From: Microbulbifer sp. THAF38
GTDB lineage: Bacteria > Pseudomonadota > Gammaproteobacteria > Pseudomonadales > Cellvibrionaceae
Direction: 5' to 3'
Assembly: GCF_009363535.1 (NCBI RefSeq)
Contig: NZ_CP045369.1
Location: 1,252,501 to 1,316,500 of the forward strand
Length of the DNA: 64,000 nucleotides
In this document: positions 36,211-46,403 of the stretch, piece after piece
Position numbering within the stretch: position 1 is the first letter of the stretch
How the letters are laid out: each line of letters starts with the position of its first letter
The notes under the pieces: generated by a model
The model's input: the letters and a program-made list of their open reading frames with translations, nothing else
Databases searched by the model: none
What the model was told of the DNA's origin: nothing
Translations under genes and position numbers: made by a program

Positions 36211-37482
36211 CTAGGAAATCTCCCCCAGTACATCAACCATCGCCGACGTTAATTGGCTGAGGTCTTCTTTAGAAATCACATAGGGTGGCATGGCGTAGAC
36301 CAGCTTGCCGAAGGGGCGCAGCCAAACGCCGCGTTCGATTAAAGCTTCCTGTACCTTGGCCATATTTACCGGCTCGCGCATTTCCACCACTCCAATCGCT
36401 CCAAGGGCTCGAACATCGGCGACACCCGGTGCGGATTTTAATGGGGCGAGCTGTTCGGTCAGCTGTTGCTCGATTGCTGTTACTCGTTCCTGCCAGGGTC
36501 CGCTGAGTAGCAGTTGAATACTGGCATCGGCGACGGCACAAGCCAACGGATTCCCCATAAAAGTGGGGCCGTGCATAAAGACTCCGGCCTCGCCATTGCA
36601 AATGCCTTCGGCAATCCGGTCGCTACACAGCGTGGCCGCTAAAGTCATGGTGCCGCCGGTGAGGGCCTTGCCGAGGGTGAGAATGTCCGGGGTGATCGCG
36701 GCGTGGTCGCAGGCGAACATTTTGCCACTGCGGCCAAAGCCGGTGGCGATTTCATCGGCAATCAGCAGCAGGTCGTATTCGTCACAGAGTGCTCGTACCC
36801 GGCGCAGGTAATCTGCGGAGTAAAAGCGCATACCGCCGGCACCCTGCACTATGGGTTCGAGAATTACCGCAGCCAATTGCTCGCTGTTTTGCGCAATCAG
36901 TTGTTCCAGTTCACGGATATCTTCATCGGGGCAGGTTTCGCCGAAAGGGGTTTGCGGGGCGGGGGCAAACAGGTGTTGGCTCAATTGCCCGGTAAACAGG
37001 TGGTGCATGCCGGTAACGGGATCACAGGTGGCCATGGCCCCAAAGGTATCACCATGGTAGCCATTGCGAAGGGCCAGCAATTTACTTTTACCCGGTTTGC
37101 CCTGGGAGTGCCAAAATTGCAGGGCCATTTTGATGGCGACCTCTACAGACACTGAGCCGGAATCGGCCAGGAAAACCCGATTCAGCCCCGGTGGGGTGAT
37201 CTCCACCAGCTTTTTGCACAGTTCAATGGCTGGTTCATGGGTGAGGCCGCCAAACATCACATGGGACATCTTCTCCATTTGATCGCGCATGGCTTGATTC
37301 AGCTCGGGTACATTGTAGCCATGCAGGGCACTCCACCAGGAGGACATGCCGTCGATCAGGCCGCGGCCATCTTCCAGGAAAATTCGAACTCCTTCAGCCC
37401 TGGCCACCGGATAAACCGGTGGCGGGTTGATCAGAGAGGAGTAGGGGTGCCAGATATGTTTGCGGTCGAATTCCAGGTCCAT
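36211..37482 (-). CDS. bioA: Adenosylmethionine-8-amino-7-oxononanoate aminotransferase
   Basis: A 423-residue class III PLP aminotransferase that converts KAPA to DAPA with SAM as amino donor in biotin synthesis. It begins FDRKHIWHPYSSL, a BioA hallmark, with GMSSWWSALHGYN, NGYHGDTFGAM, the cofactor Asp in LLIADEIATGFGRSG, and the PLP lysine in ILTLGKALTGG. The start at 37482 gives the typical N-terminus; the frame extends 11 codons upstream. No other bio genes adjoin it here. Confidence 0.95.
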   Translation of the reverse strand: MDLEFDRKHIWHPYSSLINPPPVYPVARAEGVRIFLEDGRGLIDGMSSWWSALHGYNVPELNQAMRDQMEKMSHVMFGGLTHEPAIELCKKLVEITPPGLNRVFLADSGSVSVEVAIKMALQFWHSQGKPGKSKLLALRNGYHGDTFGAMATCDPVTGMHHLFTGQLSQHLFAPAPQTPFGETCPDEDIRELEQLIAQNSEQLAAVILEPIVQGAGGMRFYSADYLRRVRALCDEYDLLLIADEIATGFGRSGKMFACDHAAITPDILTLGKALTGGTMTLAATLCSDRIAEGICNGEAGVFMHGPTFMGNPLACAVADASIQLLLSGPWQERVTAIEQQLTEQLAPLKSAPGVADVRALGAIGVVEMREPVNMAKVQEALIERGVWLRPFGKLVYAMPPYVISKEDLSQLTSAMVDVLGEIS

Positions 37483-37537
37483 AAAACAGCTACATCTCTT
37501 TTTATGTGCGGCCAATATTCAAGCCAATGTATCGCAA

Positions 37538-39988
37538 TCAGGCCAGCTCCCGCAGCACCTTCAGTGGAGGCTGGCTCACGGAGCTGTAGCAGGCCAAGGT
37601 ACCGGCAACGCCAACCAAAAAGGCGCCAACCAATGGGCCCAGTAGCCACAGGGTGGGGTGCAGTACCAGGGGCAGCTCGAACACCCGCTGCGAAAGCACG
37701 ATTAGAGTTGCTTCGGCGCCGATGGCGGCGAGTAATCCAGCGGCACAGCCGAGTAATCCAAATTCCAGCATCAGGCTTTTGAGCAGTAGGCGTCTGCGTC
37801 CGCCCAGTGTGCGGATAATCGCGGCCTCCTGCAAACGCTCGGCGATGCTGGCTCGCACCCCAGCAATCAATACCAGTACTCCGGCGACGAGCATCAGCGC
37901 CATGACGGATTCGATCGCGAAAGACACTTGGTCGATGGTGTCGCGAATACGCAGGATGATTTTATCCAGCTCTATCACGCTGACACTGGGGTAGTTGCGT
38001 ACCAGGTCGTTAACTAACAGCTTGTCTTCTGGAGGAAGATAAAAGCTGGTGATATAGGTGGCGGGAAAGTCCTCCAGGGTGCCTGGGGCAAACAGCATAT
38101 AAAAATTCGGGCGCATGCTGTTCCAATCCAGAGAGCGGAAACTGGCCACAGGGGCCTCCACTTCCAGTCCGCCGATGGAAAAGCGCAGGTTGTCACCAAG
38201 AGCCAAGTTGAGTTGGGCGGCCAGTTCCACCTCAACCGAAACTCCTTTACTGGTTTTGTCCCACCACTCGCCTTCGAGGATACGGTTATCCGGTGCCAGG
38301 TTTTCGGTCCAGCTCAGGTTGAGTTCCCGGCGCACGCCGTTGGGGCGGTCCTTGAGATCCTTGGTAAGGGTGTCATTGATGGCGATCAGGCGGCCGCGCA
38401 CCATGGGATAGAACTCGGTGCTGCTGACTGCCTCTTTTTCCAGCATCTGCTGCATTCCATCCACATCTCTGGGGGCAATATTCAGCAGGAAGTGGTTGGG
38501 TGCTTTTTCAGGCAGCTGCATACGCCACTCGTCGATGAGTGCGGTGCGTGCAAAGACTAGGGACAACATTGCCAGAAGGCCGGTGCCGAAAGCGGCGATC
38601 AACAGCGTATTGAAGGCGGCGCGGCGCTGCAGACTACCCAGAGCGATACGCCAGGCGCCACCTAAAGAGGCCAGCTTTCCGCGCACCAGCAATTGATTGA
38701 CCAGGGCGCTGCCTCCCACCAACAGTCCCATACCGGCGAGTAGGGCCAGGGTCATAGCCAAACTGCCTGACAGCCACCAGATCAACAGTAGCATGGCGCT
38801 GGGGCCGAGGATGAGTCCCAACCATTCGCGCCTGTCGGGGTTGCTCCAATCTTTGCGCAGCGTTTGCATGGGATCGGTACGAGCTAGGCGAAACAGGGGG
38901 GGCAGGGCAAAACCCAATGCGCAGGCTAAACCGGTGGCGAGGCCCACAAGCAGAGGGCCCCAGTGGCTGGCGGGTGGTGCTACCGGGAAGAAACCAGCCA
39001 TCAGATTGACCGCCTGGGCCTGAATAAAACTGCCCAGGGCTAAACCAAGGCCGGTGGCGATCAGTGTGAGAGCGGCCAGCTGGCCCAGGTAAATGGCGAG
39101 CACCTTGTTGCGCCCGGCGCCAAGGCTTTTCATTACCGCTACATAGGCGGTATGTCTCAGCCCATAGCGCCGTGCGGCAAGCCCTACGGCAACACTGGCG
39201 AGTAGCACGGCGAGGCTGGCGGCGAGAAATAGGAAGCGCTCAGCGCGATTTAATGCGGAGGCCACCCGCGGCTGGCCCTCGCGCAGGTCCAACACCCGCT
39301 GGTGTTCAGTCAGCTGCGGTTTTAGCCAGGCAAAATACTCTTTTAGTGCCTGGTCGTCCCCGGCAAAGAGATAGCGGTAGCGCACCCGGCTGCCGGGCTG
39401 GATAACGCCGGAGGCCGGTAGGTCCTCGATATTTGCCAGTACCCGAGCGCCCATATCGAATAGGCTGGTGCCCCGGTCAGGCTCCCGCTCCAACAGGCCA
39501 GTCACTTTGAGTTGTGTATCGCCCAGGTCGATGGAATCGCCAAATTCAATTTCCAGCAACGGCAGGAGGCGGGATTCCACCCAGGCTTCTCCAGGAGGAG
39601 GCCCCTGTTGCGTGATTTCACTTGAGGCATCCGGCGAGCGCCGGATCTCCAGGTGACCAACCAGTGGGTAGCCACCATCTACGGCCTTCACCGAGACGAA
39701 CTGAAACTGGTCATTGGCGGAGATCATTGAGGCAAACTGAATGATTTGCCCCTGCTCCAGCCCCTGTTCCTTGGCTTTATCGAGCCAAGCCGCGTTGACT
39801 GGCTGGCTGCTGCGCAGGACTCTTTCTGCAGCCAGGAAGGTAAGCGACTGCTGCTCCATCGCGCGGGTGAGGCGATCGGTGAAATGGGCAATCGCGGTTA
39901 CACAGGTCACGGCCAGTACCAGGGCACTGGCGATGAGAGCCAGCTCGCCACCGCGCCAGTCCCTGAAAAGCAGTCGCAGAGGCAGCAT
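37538..39988 (-). CDS. YbbP-like ABC transporter permease
   Basis: An 816-residue inner-membrane protein with FtsX-type permease domains in its middle and end (four-helix units around SLAVLLASVAVGLAARRYGL and VMALMLVAGVLVLIAGVRAS) and a large periplasmic part between helices. This is the layout of YbbP. It partners the ATPase encoded just upstream (the stop and start regions touch at 39988). The pair is a predicted exporter or lipoprotein/lipid-handling complex near the thioesterase TesA. Confidence 0.88.
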   Translation of the reverse strand: MLPLRLLFRDWRGGELALIASALVLAVTCVTAIAHFTDRLTRAMEQQSLTFLAAERVLRSSQPVNAAWLDKAKEQGLEQGQIIQFASMISANDQFQFVSVKAVDGGYPLVGHLEIRRSPDASSEITQQGPPPGEAWVESRLLPLLEIEFGDSIDLGDTQLKVTGLLEREPDRGTSLFDMGARVLANIEDLPASGVIQPGSRVRYRYLFAGDDQALKEYFAWLKPQLTEHQRVLDLREGQPRVASALNRAERFLFLAASLAVLLASVAVGLAARRYGLRHTAYVAVMKSLGAGRNKVLAIYLGQLAALTLIATGLGLALGSFIQAQAVNLMAGFFPVAPPASHWGPLLVGLATGLACALGFALPPLFRLARTDPMQTLRKDWSNPDRREWLGLILGPSAMLLLIWWLSGSLAMTLALLAGMGLLVGGSALVNQLLVRGKLASLGGAWRIALGSLQRRAAFNTLLIAAFGTGLLAMLSLVFARTALIDEWRMQLPEKAPNHFLLNIAPRDVDGMQQMLEKEAVSSTEFYPMVRGRLIAINDTLTKDLKDRPNGVRRELNLSWTENLAPDNRILEGEWWDKTSKGVSVEVELAAQLNLALGDNLRFSIGGLEVEAPVASFRSLDWNSMRPNFYMLFAPGTLEDFPATYITSFYLPPEDKLLVNDLVRNYPSVSVIELDKIILRIRDTIDQVSFAIESVMALMLVAGVLVLIAGVRASIAERLQEAAIIRTLGGRRRLLLKSLMLEFGLLGCAAGLLAAIGAEATLIVLSQRVFELPLVLHPTLWLLGPLVGAFLVGVAGTLACYSSVSQPPLKVLRELA

Positions 39989-40710
39989 CAGGCGGACACC
40001 TCCGAGAAGCTGTCGTCCCCGGCGAGGGGCTCGTAGGACTCCACGGCACCTGCCGACATACGCAGGTGAGTGACGCAGCGTTCAGCCAGGCGCTGCTCGT
40101 GGGTTACCAGCACCAGAGTGGTGCTGGACTCGGCATTGAGCTTAAAGAGTAAATCGATGATTTTGGCGCCGTTGCCGGCGTCCAGGCTACCGGTGGGTTC
40201 GTCGGCGAATAGGATAGCGTCCTCGCCACTGAAGCTGGCGAATGCCCTGGCAATGGCGACCCTTTGCTGTTCCCCGCCGGAGAGTTGACGCGGGTAATGG
40301 CCCAGGCGATGCTCGAGCCCCACCTTGGCCAGGAACTCCTCCGCGCGTTTGGCGGCGCCGCGTTCACCGCGCAGCTCACTGGGCAGCATGACATTCTCGC
40401 GAGCGGTGAGGCCGGGTAGTAGCTGGAAGGTTTGGAAGACAAACCCCACACAGCGGGCGCGTACCGCAGCACGTTGTTCTTCATCCATGGCGGTAATTTC
40501 TTCGCCGGCCAGCCAGATTTTTCCCTCACTGGGCTTGTCCAATCCAGCTAATAGACCGAGCAAGGTGGACTTGCCGGAACCTGAGGCACCGGTCACAGCG
40601 AGGCTCTCTCCGCGCGCCAGTTGCAGGGAGATATTGTTTAATAGGGTCAATGGCCCTTCGCTGGTGGAGACTCTGTGATACAGGTTTTCTGCCGTAAGAA
40701 TGGCGGACAT
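39988..40710 (-). CDS. YbbA-like ABC transporter ATPase
   Basis: A 240-residue ABC ATPase of the MacB/LolD-like group: Walker A TGASGSGKSTLLGLLAG, signature LSGGEQQRVAIARAF, Walker B ILFADEPTGSLD and switch LVLVTHEQRLAE. Its stop codon abuts the start of the permease gene, so the two are translationally coupled. It is divergent from tesA, 44 bases away, as in E. coli ybbA/tesA. Confidence 0.92.
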   Translation of the reverse strand: MSAILTAENLYHRVSTSEGPLTLLNNISLQLARGESLAVTGASGSGKSTLLGLLAGLDKPSEGKIWLAGEEITAMDEEQRAAVRARCVGFVFQTFQLLPGLTARENVMLPSELRGERGAAKRAEEFLAKVGLEHRLGHYPRQLSGGEQQRVAIARAFASFSGEDAILFADEPTGSLDAGNGAKIIDLLFKLNAESSTTLVLVTHEQRLAERCVTHLRMSAGAVESYEPLAGDDSFSEVSA

Positions 40711-40754
40711 ACTGTGTTCCCTATACGGATGCGCGACTTTTTGGAGAGTATGAC

Positions 40755-41423
40755 ATGACGACAGCCTTTTTTCGGCAGTTGGCGGCTCAATTCAGCTTGG
40801 TACTGTTGCTGTTTATCCCCATTGGGGCTGCCCAGGCGAGTGCGGCGGATACCTTGTTGGTCTTGGGAGATAGTATCAGCGCTGCCTACGGCATCAATGA
40901 AGAGCAGGGCTGGGTGCAATTACTGCAAGAGCGCTTGCAGGAAAAGGGCAAAAAGGTTCGGGTGGTCAATGCCAGTATCAGTGGCGAAACCACGTCCGGT
41001 GGCCTGACACGTTTGCCGCGCCTGATGGAGGAGCACAGTCCCCGTTGGCTAATCGTTGAACTTGGTGGCAACGATGGTCTACGGGGCTACCCACCTCAGT
41101 CCTTACAGCGCAACCTGATGGAGATGGTGAAGCTGGCGAAGAATTCTGGTGTAGAGGTTTTACTGCTCGGCATGCGTATTCCGCCCAATTACGGCCGCGC
41201 TTATACCAATGCCTTTGCCGCCGTTTACCCCAAGGTGGCCAAGTCCGAACAGGTTGGATTGGTGCCCTTCTTCCTGGAAACCGTCGCGCTTGAAGACGGC
41301 GCCATGCAATCCGATGGTATACACCCAACGGCCAAGGCACAGCCGGCATTACTGGAGCATGTTTGGCCCTGTGTTGAGTTCCTGTTAGCGGAAAAGTCGG
41401 ATGGGGAGTCGTGTACTCCGTGA
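40755..41423 (+). CDS. tesA: Arylesterase/acyl-CoA thioesterase I (TesA)
   Basis: A 222-residue periplasmic GDSL hydrolase with a signal peptide ending near AQA-SAAD. Block I LLVLGDSISAAYG carries the nucleophile serine, block III GGND the oxyanion Asn, and block V DGIHPTAKAQ the catalytic Asp and His. It cleaves thioesters, aryl esters and lysophospholipids. The divergent arrangement with ybbAP is conserved in gammaproteobacteria. Confidence 0.95.
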   Translation: MTTAFFRQLAAQFSLVLLLFIPIGAAQASAADTLLVLGDSISAAYGINEEQGWVQLLQERLQEKGKKVRVVNASISGETTSGGLTRLPRLMEEHSPRWLIVELGGNDGLRGYPPQSLQRNLMEMVKLAKNSGVEVLLLGMRIPPNYGRAYTNAFAAVYPKVAKSEQVGLVPFFLETVALEDGAMQSDGIHPTAKAQPALLEHVWPCVEFLLAEKSDGESCTP

Positions 41424-41538
41424 TCGAAATGCGTACAATCGCGCCCCCTAGCAATATGAAAGCCTCGCTCCACACTGATAGGCGATGGCTGTGACCCCCA
41501 GCCCCGGTCACCGGTACCGAAATAGTTAGAGAGACACC

Positions 41539-42456
41539 ATGTCCGAAGTGGAAAATCGCCGCGAGCGACTCGAATTCAACAAACTGCAGAAACGCCTGCG
41601 CCGCCATGTGGGTCGCGCTATTGCCGACTTCAACATGATTGAAGAGGGCGACAAAATCATGGTTTGCTTATCCGGCGGTAAGGATTCTTACGCCATGCTG
41701 GATATTCTGCTGAATCTACAAAAAACCGCCCCGGTGAACTTTGAGTTGGTGGCGGTGAATATGGACCAGAAGCAGCCTGGTTTCCCTGAGCATATCCTGC
41801 CGGAATATCTTCGCTCCCTCGGCGTGCCACACCATATCGTAGAGAAAGATACCTATTCGGTGGTGCAGGAAGTGGTGCCTGAAGGCAAGACCACCTGTAG
41901 CCTTTGTTCACGACTGCGTCGCGGTACCCTCTATGGTTTTGCCGAGGAGATTGGTGCCACCAAGGTGGCTCTTGGCCATCATAAAGACGATATCGTCGAG
42001 ACCCTGTTCCTGAATATGTTCTACGGCGGCCGCCTGAAGGCGATGCCGCCCAAGCTGCGTGCAGATGACGGGCGCAATATTGTGATTCGCCCGCTGGCTT
42101 ACTGCCGAGAAGAGGATATTGCCCGTTATGCGGAATTCAAGGAATTTCCCATTATTCCCTGTAACTTGTGCGGTAGTCAGGAAAATCTGCAGCGCCAGGC
42201 GATCAAGCAGATGTTGCGGGAGTGGGACAATAAATTCCCAGGGCGCAGTGAAAATATCTTTGCCGCATTAACGCGTATATCCCCGTCGCAACTGGCGGAC
42301 AGGGATCTCTACGATTTCGAAAGTCTGGAGTTGGATCGCTCTACGCCGTCGGCTGCCGAGCGCCCTGACCATTTAATTCAGCGCCAGGTGAACTCTTGGG
42401 AGCCGGATGATGCGCAGGAGGCTGAGCCCCAGTATATCTCGGCGCTGAATTTGTAG
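41539..42456 (+). CDS. ttcA: tRNA 2-thiocytidine(32) synthetase
   Basis: A 305-residue enzyme that thiolates C32 in certain tRNAs, using ATP and an iron-sulfur cluster. The PP-loop is [13 protein letters not shown]; cluster cysteines are in [12 protein letters not shown] and PCNLCGSQ. The N-terminus [19 protein letters not shown] is typical of TtcA. It starts with GAGAGACACC upstream. Its last 116 bases overlap an opposite-strand frame at 42341-42946. Confidence 0.95.
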   Translation: MSEVENRRERLEFNKLQKRLRRHVGRAIADFNMIEEGDKIMVCLSGGKDSYAMLDILLNLQKTAPVNFELVAVNMDQKQPGFPEHILPEYLRSLGVPHHIVEKDTYSVVQEVVPEGKTTCSLCSRLRRGTLYGFAEEIGATKVALGHHKDDIVETLFLNMFYGGRLKAMPPKLRADDGRNIVIRPLAYCREEDIARYAEFKEFPIIPCNLCGSQENLQRQAIKQMLREWDNKFPGRSENIFAALTRISPSQLADRDLYDFESLELDRSTPSAAERPDHLIQRQVNSWEPDDAQEAEPQYISALNL

Positions 42457-42946
42457 GGTCGGCGCCGCTTACCAGTTGGGCGTAACTGCATTCAAAATCC
42501 TGCGTAGTGGCACTGGGTCCGTGATGGAAGTGTTGGTGCCACAACCGCGCCATTTTGGTCACATTGCAGGTATCTGATTCGGGGATTTTATGCACATCGG
42601 CTGAGCGATACACCAGCCAGGCTATGGCCGTGGCGTAGCGTAGGTTGGTGGTCAGTTCACTGTGGGGGTGATCGAGAAAGTCCCGCTGGCTGGCGAGGCC
42701 CCGAATTTTTGAGGCCAATGCGGGGTGATTAATCAGGTAGTCGTCCCAGATTTCCCGGTGAGTGTGGGGCTGAATTTGATAAATCCCAAGCCCGTGGCGC
42801 CGCCCTTGTTTAAGGTGGAAGCCCAGCTGAGATTCCTGCGCGGCAGTGCCCAGCAAAAGGTTTTCCATGCCCTGGCTCCAGGCTCTCAAGTGCTTGAGGG
42901 TTGGGCGGATAACCTGGAGGCGCAGTTCGTCCAGACAGATTCCCAT
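42341..42946 (-). CDS. Hypothetical lysozyme-like protein overlapping ttcA
   Basis: A 201-residue frame from the ATG at 42946. The segment [17 protein letters not shown] and [20 protein letters not shown] has a Glu and a YQIxPxTH pattern seen in soluble lytic transglycosylase-like or phage lysozyme-like proteins; the likeness is weak. The C-terminal 50 residues (low complexity, Pro/Ala-rich) overlap the 3' end of ttcA and may be non-native read-through. No signal peptide is seen. Confidence 0.55.
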   Translation of the reverse strand: MGICLDELRLQVIRPTLKHLRAWSQGMENLLLGTAAQESQLGFHLKQGRRHGLGIYQIQPHTHREIWDDYLINHPALASKIRGLASQRDFLDHPHSELTTNLRYATAIAWLVYRSADVHKIPESDTCNVTKMARLWHQHFHHGPSATTQDFECSYAQLVSGADPTNSAPRYTGAQPPAHHPAPKSSPGAELNGQGARQPTA

Positions 42947-43151
42947 AGTATTTTCTTTTTTCTGTGGTTGTTCTGAATATTTAGTTTGTGGATTGAGTTG
43001 ACGCCAGCCGTTAAGTAGATTTACGCGCAATAAACATAATTATTTTTGAAGTGGCTCCGGTTCTGTAGCGCATTTCGCTCAAAAAGCGAGCAGGGCGTCA
43101 CAGCTATTGCCTTCTTTCGGTGCCACTCCTTTTTGAGCAGAAGGAATTCCT

Positions 43152-44618
43152 ATGTCCGCAGAGTGGCTCGTTGCCCTGACTTTTATTGCCTACCTGGCCC
43201 TTATCCTGGTGATTGGCGTTTACGCTTATTTGCGTACTAAAAATGCCAGTGATTATTTTCTCGGTGGGCGCTCATTGCCTCCTGCGGTTGCCGCGCTATC
43301 GGCCGGCGCTTCGGATATGAGTGGTTGGTTGTTACTTGGATTGCCCGGGGCCGCCTATGCTGCGGGTCTCTCTGCCGGTTGGATCGCTATCGGGCTTTTT
43401 TCCGGTATCCTGCTGAGCTGGGTAAGCATGGCGCGTCGCCTGCGCATTTATACCTATGAGCTGGATGACTCCCTCACAGTGCCCGCTTACCTGGACCGCC
43501 GTTTCAAAATGGGCCACCCCTATCTGCGGACGGTGTGCGCGATCTTTATTCTGTTGTTCTTTCTCTTCTATGTGGCTTCGGGCCTGATTGCCGGCGGCAA
43601 GTTATTCGAAACCGTATTCGGTTGGGACTACCACTGGGCGGTGATTGTCGGTGCCATTGCAGTAATTTCTTACACCCTGTTCGGTGGTTTCCTGGCGGTA
43701 TCCTGGACCGATGTGTTCCAGGGCTTATTAATGAGTGCTGCTCTGATTGCCGTACCACTGGTTGTGATTTCGGACCAGGGCGGTTTCTCTGCCAGTTGGG
43801 CCCAATTGCAGGCGCAGCAACCGCAACTAACGCATTGGCTCACGGATGGCAGTGGTCAGACGTTGGGCTTAGTGGCCATTCTCAGCTCCCTGGCCTGGGG
43901 ACTGGGTTACTTTGGGCAGCCCCACATCCTGGCTCGTTTTATGGCGGTGCGCAGCCCAGATGATGTGCCTGCAGCGGCGACAGTTGCGGCAGTCTGGTCC
44001 TTGATCGGTTTTCTCGGCGCTATGGCGGTGGGTCTGTTTGCCCATCTGCAGATGCAGCAGGGATTGCCCGATGGTGAGACTGTCTTTATGGAGCTGGTTC
44101 AAGTGCTGTTCCACCCGGTTGTTGCGGGCGTACTGCTGGCGGCGATCCTCTCTGCCATTATGAGCACCGCAGATTCTCAGTTATTAGTGTCTTCCGCTGC
44201 ACTGGCAGAAGATATCTATCATGTCTGGTTTGGTCGCAAGACCAGCCCGGAAGCCATGGTGAAAGTTGGGCGCTGGGCTGTGGTGGGCCTTTCTCTGATT
44301 GCTGTATGGATTGCTATGGACCCGAATTCCAAGGTTCTGGATGTGGTGAGCTATGCCTGGGCAGGTCTGGGTGCCGCGTTCGGCCCCGCTCTGCTGATCA
44401 GCCTTTATTGGTCACGTATGACAGGCAGCGGAGCCATTGCCGGGGTAATCGTGGGTGGTACCACCGTAGTGGTTTGGGAGCAGCTTTCTGGGGGAATCTT
44501 TGATATCTATGAGTTGTTGCCTGGTTTCATTTTCTCAGCAGCTGCTATCGTCATAGTTAGCGCGTTGACGAAATGTCCGGAAACCGTGGCTTCTCAACAT
44601 AAAAAGCTGTTGGGATAA
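43152..44618 (+). CDS. putP: Sodium/proline symporter
   Basis: A 488-residue sodium:solute symporter with about 13 helices. PutP landmarks are DYFLGGRSLPPAVAALSAGASDMSGWLLLGLPG in the N-terminal half, DALTVPAYLDRRF-like DSLTVPAYLDRRF, and STADSQLLVSSAALAEDIYH near residue 340 (sodium and proline site). It imports proline with Na+. AAGGAA lies upstream of the ATG. No putA is adjacent. Confidence 0.95.
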   Translation: MSAEWLVALTFIAYLALILVIGVYAYLRTKNASDYFLGGRSLPPAVAALSAGASDMSGWLLLGLPGAAYAAGLSAGWIAIGLFSGILLSWVSMARRLRIYTYELDDSLTVPAYLDRRFKMGHPYLRTVCAIFILLFFLFYVASGLIAGGKLFETVFGWDYHWAVIVGAIAVISYTLFGGFLAVSWTDVFQGLLMSAALIAVPLVVISDQGGFSASWAQLQAQQPQLTHWLTDGSGQTLGLVAILSSLAWGLGYFGQPHILARFMAVRSPDDVPAAATVAAVWSLIGFLGAMAVGLFAHLQMQQGLPDGETVFMELVQVLFHPVVAGVLLAAILSAIMSTADSQLLVSSAALAEDIYHVWFGRKTSPEAMVKVGRWAVVGLSLIAVWIAMDPNSKVLDVVSYAWAGLGAAFGPALLISLYWSRMTGSGAIAGVIVGGTTVVVWEQLSGGIFDIYELLPGFIFSAAAIVIVSALTKCPETVASQHKKLLG

Positions 44619-44763
44619 GCCTGGGGGCTGCAGGGTTCTGTGTCGATGAGCCCAGCGACTTGTCTGCAGCGCGAAGGGCGCGCCCCATTGTGGGCGCGAC
44701 TGTTGTGAAGCGAAAAGGATTTCCATCCGCAGCGATTATTCAAATAGCGGTTGGAGATACTGA

Positions 44764-45276
44764 GTGATCAAAGTTCATCTCGGTGATATCACACGATTGA
44801 ACGTCGATGTCATCGTCAACGCCGCCAATACCCGCCTGCTTGGCGGCAGTGGTGTGGACGGAGCCATTCACCGCGCTGCGGGCCCTGAGTTACTGGAGGC
44901 ATGTCGAAGTATCGGCGGATGCCCGGTTGGTGAGGTCCGCGCTACCAGTGCTTTCTCGATTCCCGTCAAACGTATTTATCACACTGTCGGCCCGGTCTGG
45001 CGTGGCGGCCGCCTGGGTGAGCCGGAGTTGCTGTCGAGCTGCTATCGTCAGTGTCTGACTTTGGCACGGCGGGAGAGTATGCGCTCTATTGCCTTCCCGG
45101 CAATTAGCTGTGGTGTTTACGATTACCCTCCCAGGTTAGCAGCGGAAATTGCGGTGGAGCAGGTGCAGCACCACTTGGAGAAAGAGGGGGCGCCGCTGAG
45201 CATCGTCTTTTGTTGTTTTGACGAGGAAATGGCTGAGCTCTATCACACCCAGCTGGATGCCTATGTGCGGCGTTAA
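44764..45276 (+). CDS. Macrodomain protein, O-acetyl-ADP-ribose deacetylase type
   Basis: A 170-residue single macrodomain like YmdB: GDITRLNVDVIVNAANTRLLGGSGVDGAIHRAAG is the ADP-ribose-binding half, and AFPAISCGVYDYP the second ligand loop. Such proteins hydrolyse O-acetyl-ADP-ribose or ADP-ribosylated substrates. The GTG start at 44764 has GGAG about eight bases upstream. Confidence 0.92.
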   Translation: MIKVHLGDITRLNVDVIVNAANTRLLGGSGVDGAIHRAAGPELLEACRSIGGCPVGEVRATSAFSIPVKRIYHTVGPVWRGGRLGEPELLSSCYRQCLTLARRESMRSIAFPAISCGVYDYPPRLAAEIAVEQVQHHLEKEGAPLSIVFCCFDEEMAELYHTQLDAYVRR

Positions 45277-45380
45277 CTGGTGACTTTGCGCATTGGCCTG
45301 ATTCATTCGGCCATTGATTGCGCTGCGAGTGTTAAGCAAGATAAGTAACTGGCAATAAAAAATAAGAAAAGGAGATTGTC

Positions 45381-45845
45381 ATGCGCAGTGCCCAGCAGTG
45401 GTTTGCCGAATACGGTGAAAGCCATCAGAACCCCATCAACAAGTCCATTCACTGGATTGCGGTGCCGGTGATTTATGCCACCGTTGCCGGTCTCCTATGG
45501 GATATCCCACAACCGCAGTTCATGGCCGCAATTCCCTGGTTGAATTGGGCTGTGGTGATTACGGTACCCGTGATGTTGTTCTATTTTGCCCTGTCTTTCT
45601 CCATTGGCCTGGGGATGACGGCGTTGACCGTGGTGTGTTTATGGGCCTGGTCTGTGGTTGAGCGGCTGGGGGTTCCCGTGTGGCAGACGGCGCTAGGGCT
45701 GTTTGTGGTGATGTGGGTTTTTCAGTTTATCGGTCATCACATCGAAGGGAAAAAACCTTCATTCTTTAAAGACGTTCAATTCTTATTGATAGGCCCCGCT
45801 TGGGTGATTGGCTTTATCTATCGCAAGCTGGGTATTCAGTACTGA
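45381..45845 (+). CDS. DUF962/Mpo1-like membrane protein
   Basis: A 154-residue protein with four helices and the family histidines (SIHWIAVPVIY, FIGHHIEGKKPSFFKD). Yeast Mpo1 of this family is an Fe2+-dependent dioxygenase acting on 2-hydroxy fatty acids; a bacterial role in lipid oxidation is inferred. GGAG lies upstream of the start. Confidence 0.88.
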   Translation: MRSAQQWFAEYGESHQNPINKSIHWIAVPVIYATVAGLLWDIPQPQFMAAIPWLNWAVVITVPVMLFYFALSFSIGLGMTALTVVCLWAWSVVERLGVPVWQTALGLFVVMWVFQFIGHHIEGKKPSFFKDVQFLLIGPAWVIGFIYRKLGIQY

Positions 45846-45865
45846 CTCCATTTCTTGCTAACAAG

Positions 45866-45893
45866 AGAGAGGCGATGGACCAGTCGCCTCTCT
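45866..45893. terminator. Hairpin between convergent genes
   Basis: AGAGAGGCGA pairs with TCGCCTCTCT around eight bases, between the DUF962 gene and the convergent lrp. No long T-tract on either side. Confidence 0.55.
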
Positions 45894-45917
45894 AGTGATC
45901 TCACTCCTTAAATTGGG

Positions 45918-46403
45918 CTAGCGGTTGTAATGGACCGGCACCTCTAAAGTCTCTTTCACTTCCTCCATCACTACGTAGCTGGTGCACTCCTGTACCTCCG
46001 GTAGAGTCAAAAGCGTTTCGCCATAAAACTTACGGTAGGCACTCATATCGGCAACTCGGGCTTTGATCAGGTAATCGAAATTACCTGAAACCAGATAGCA
46101 CTCCTGTACTTCCGGTAGTGCCGCCACGGCATTACGAAACTCCTCGAAGGCATCCTGGGCGGAACGGTTTAGGCGAATCTGCACAAATACCACCAGGGCA
46201 GCGTCGAGGAACTCTGGATTGATTAATGCGGTATAGCCCTGGATAACCCCATCGTTTTCCAGTCGTTTCACTCGCTCGACACAGGGGGTTGCAGTCAATC
46301 CCACCTGACGGGCCAGTTCTGCATAGCTGGTGCGGCCATTTTTCTGCAGGACCCGCAAGATATTGCGGTCCACGGTATTTAGCTCTCCCGCGCGCTTGCG
46401 CAT
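45918..46403 (-). CDS. lrp: Lrp/AsnC-family transcriptional regulator
   Basis: A 161-residue regulator close to Lrp (164 residues in E. coli): N-terminal helix-turn-helix LARQVGLTATPCVERVKRLE and C-terminal RAM ligand domain (VQECYLVSGNFDYLIKARVADM). It senses leucine or alanine. It is divergent from ald across about 200 bases, so it very likely controls alanine dehydrogenase. Confidence 0.92.
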   Translation of the reverse strand: MRKRAGELNTVDRNILRVLQKNGRTSYAELARQVGLTATPCVERVKRLENDGVIQGYTALINPEFLDAALVVFVQIRLNRSAQDAFEEFRNAVAALPEVQECYLVSGNFDYLIKARVADMSAYRKFYGETLLTLPEVQECTSYVVMEEVKETLEVPVHYNR

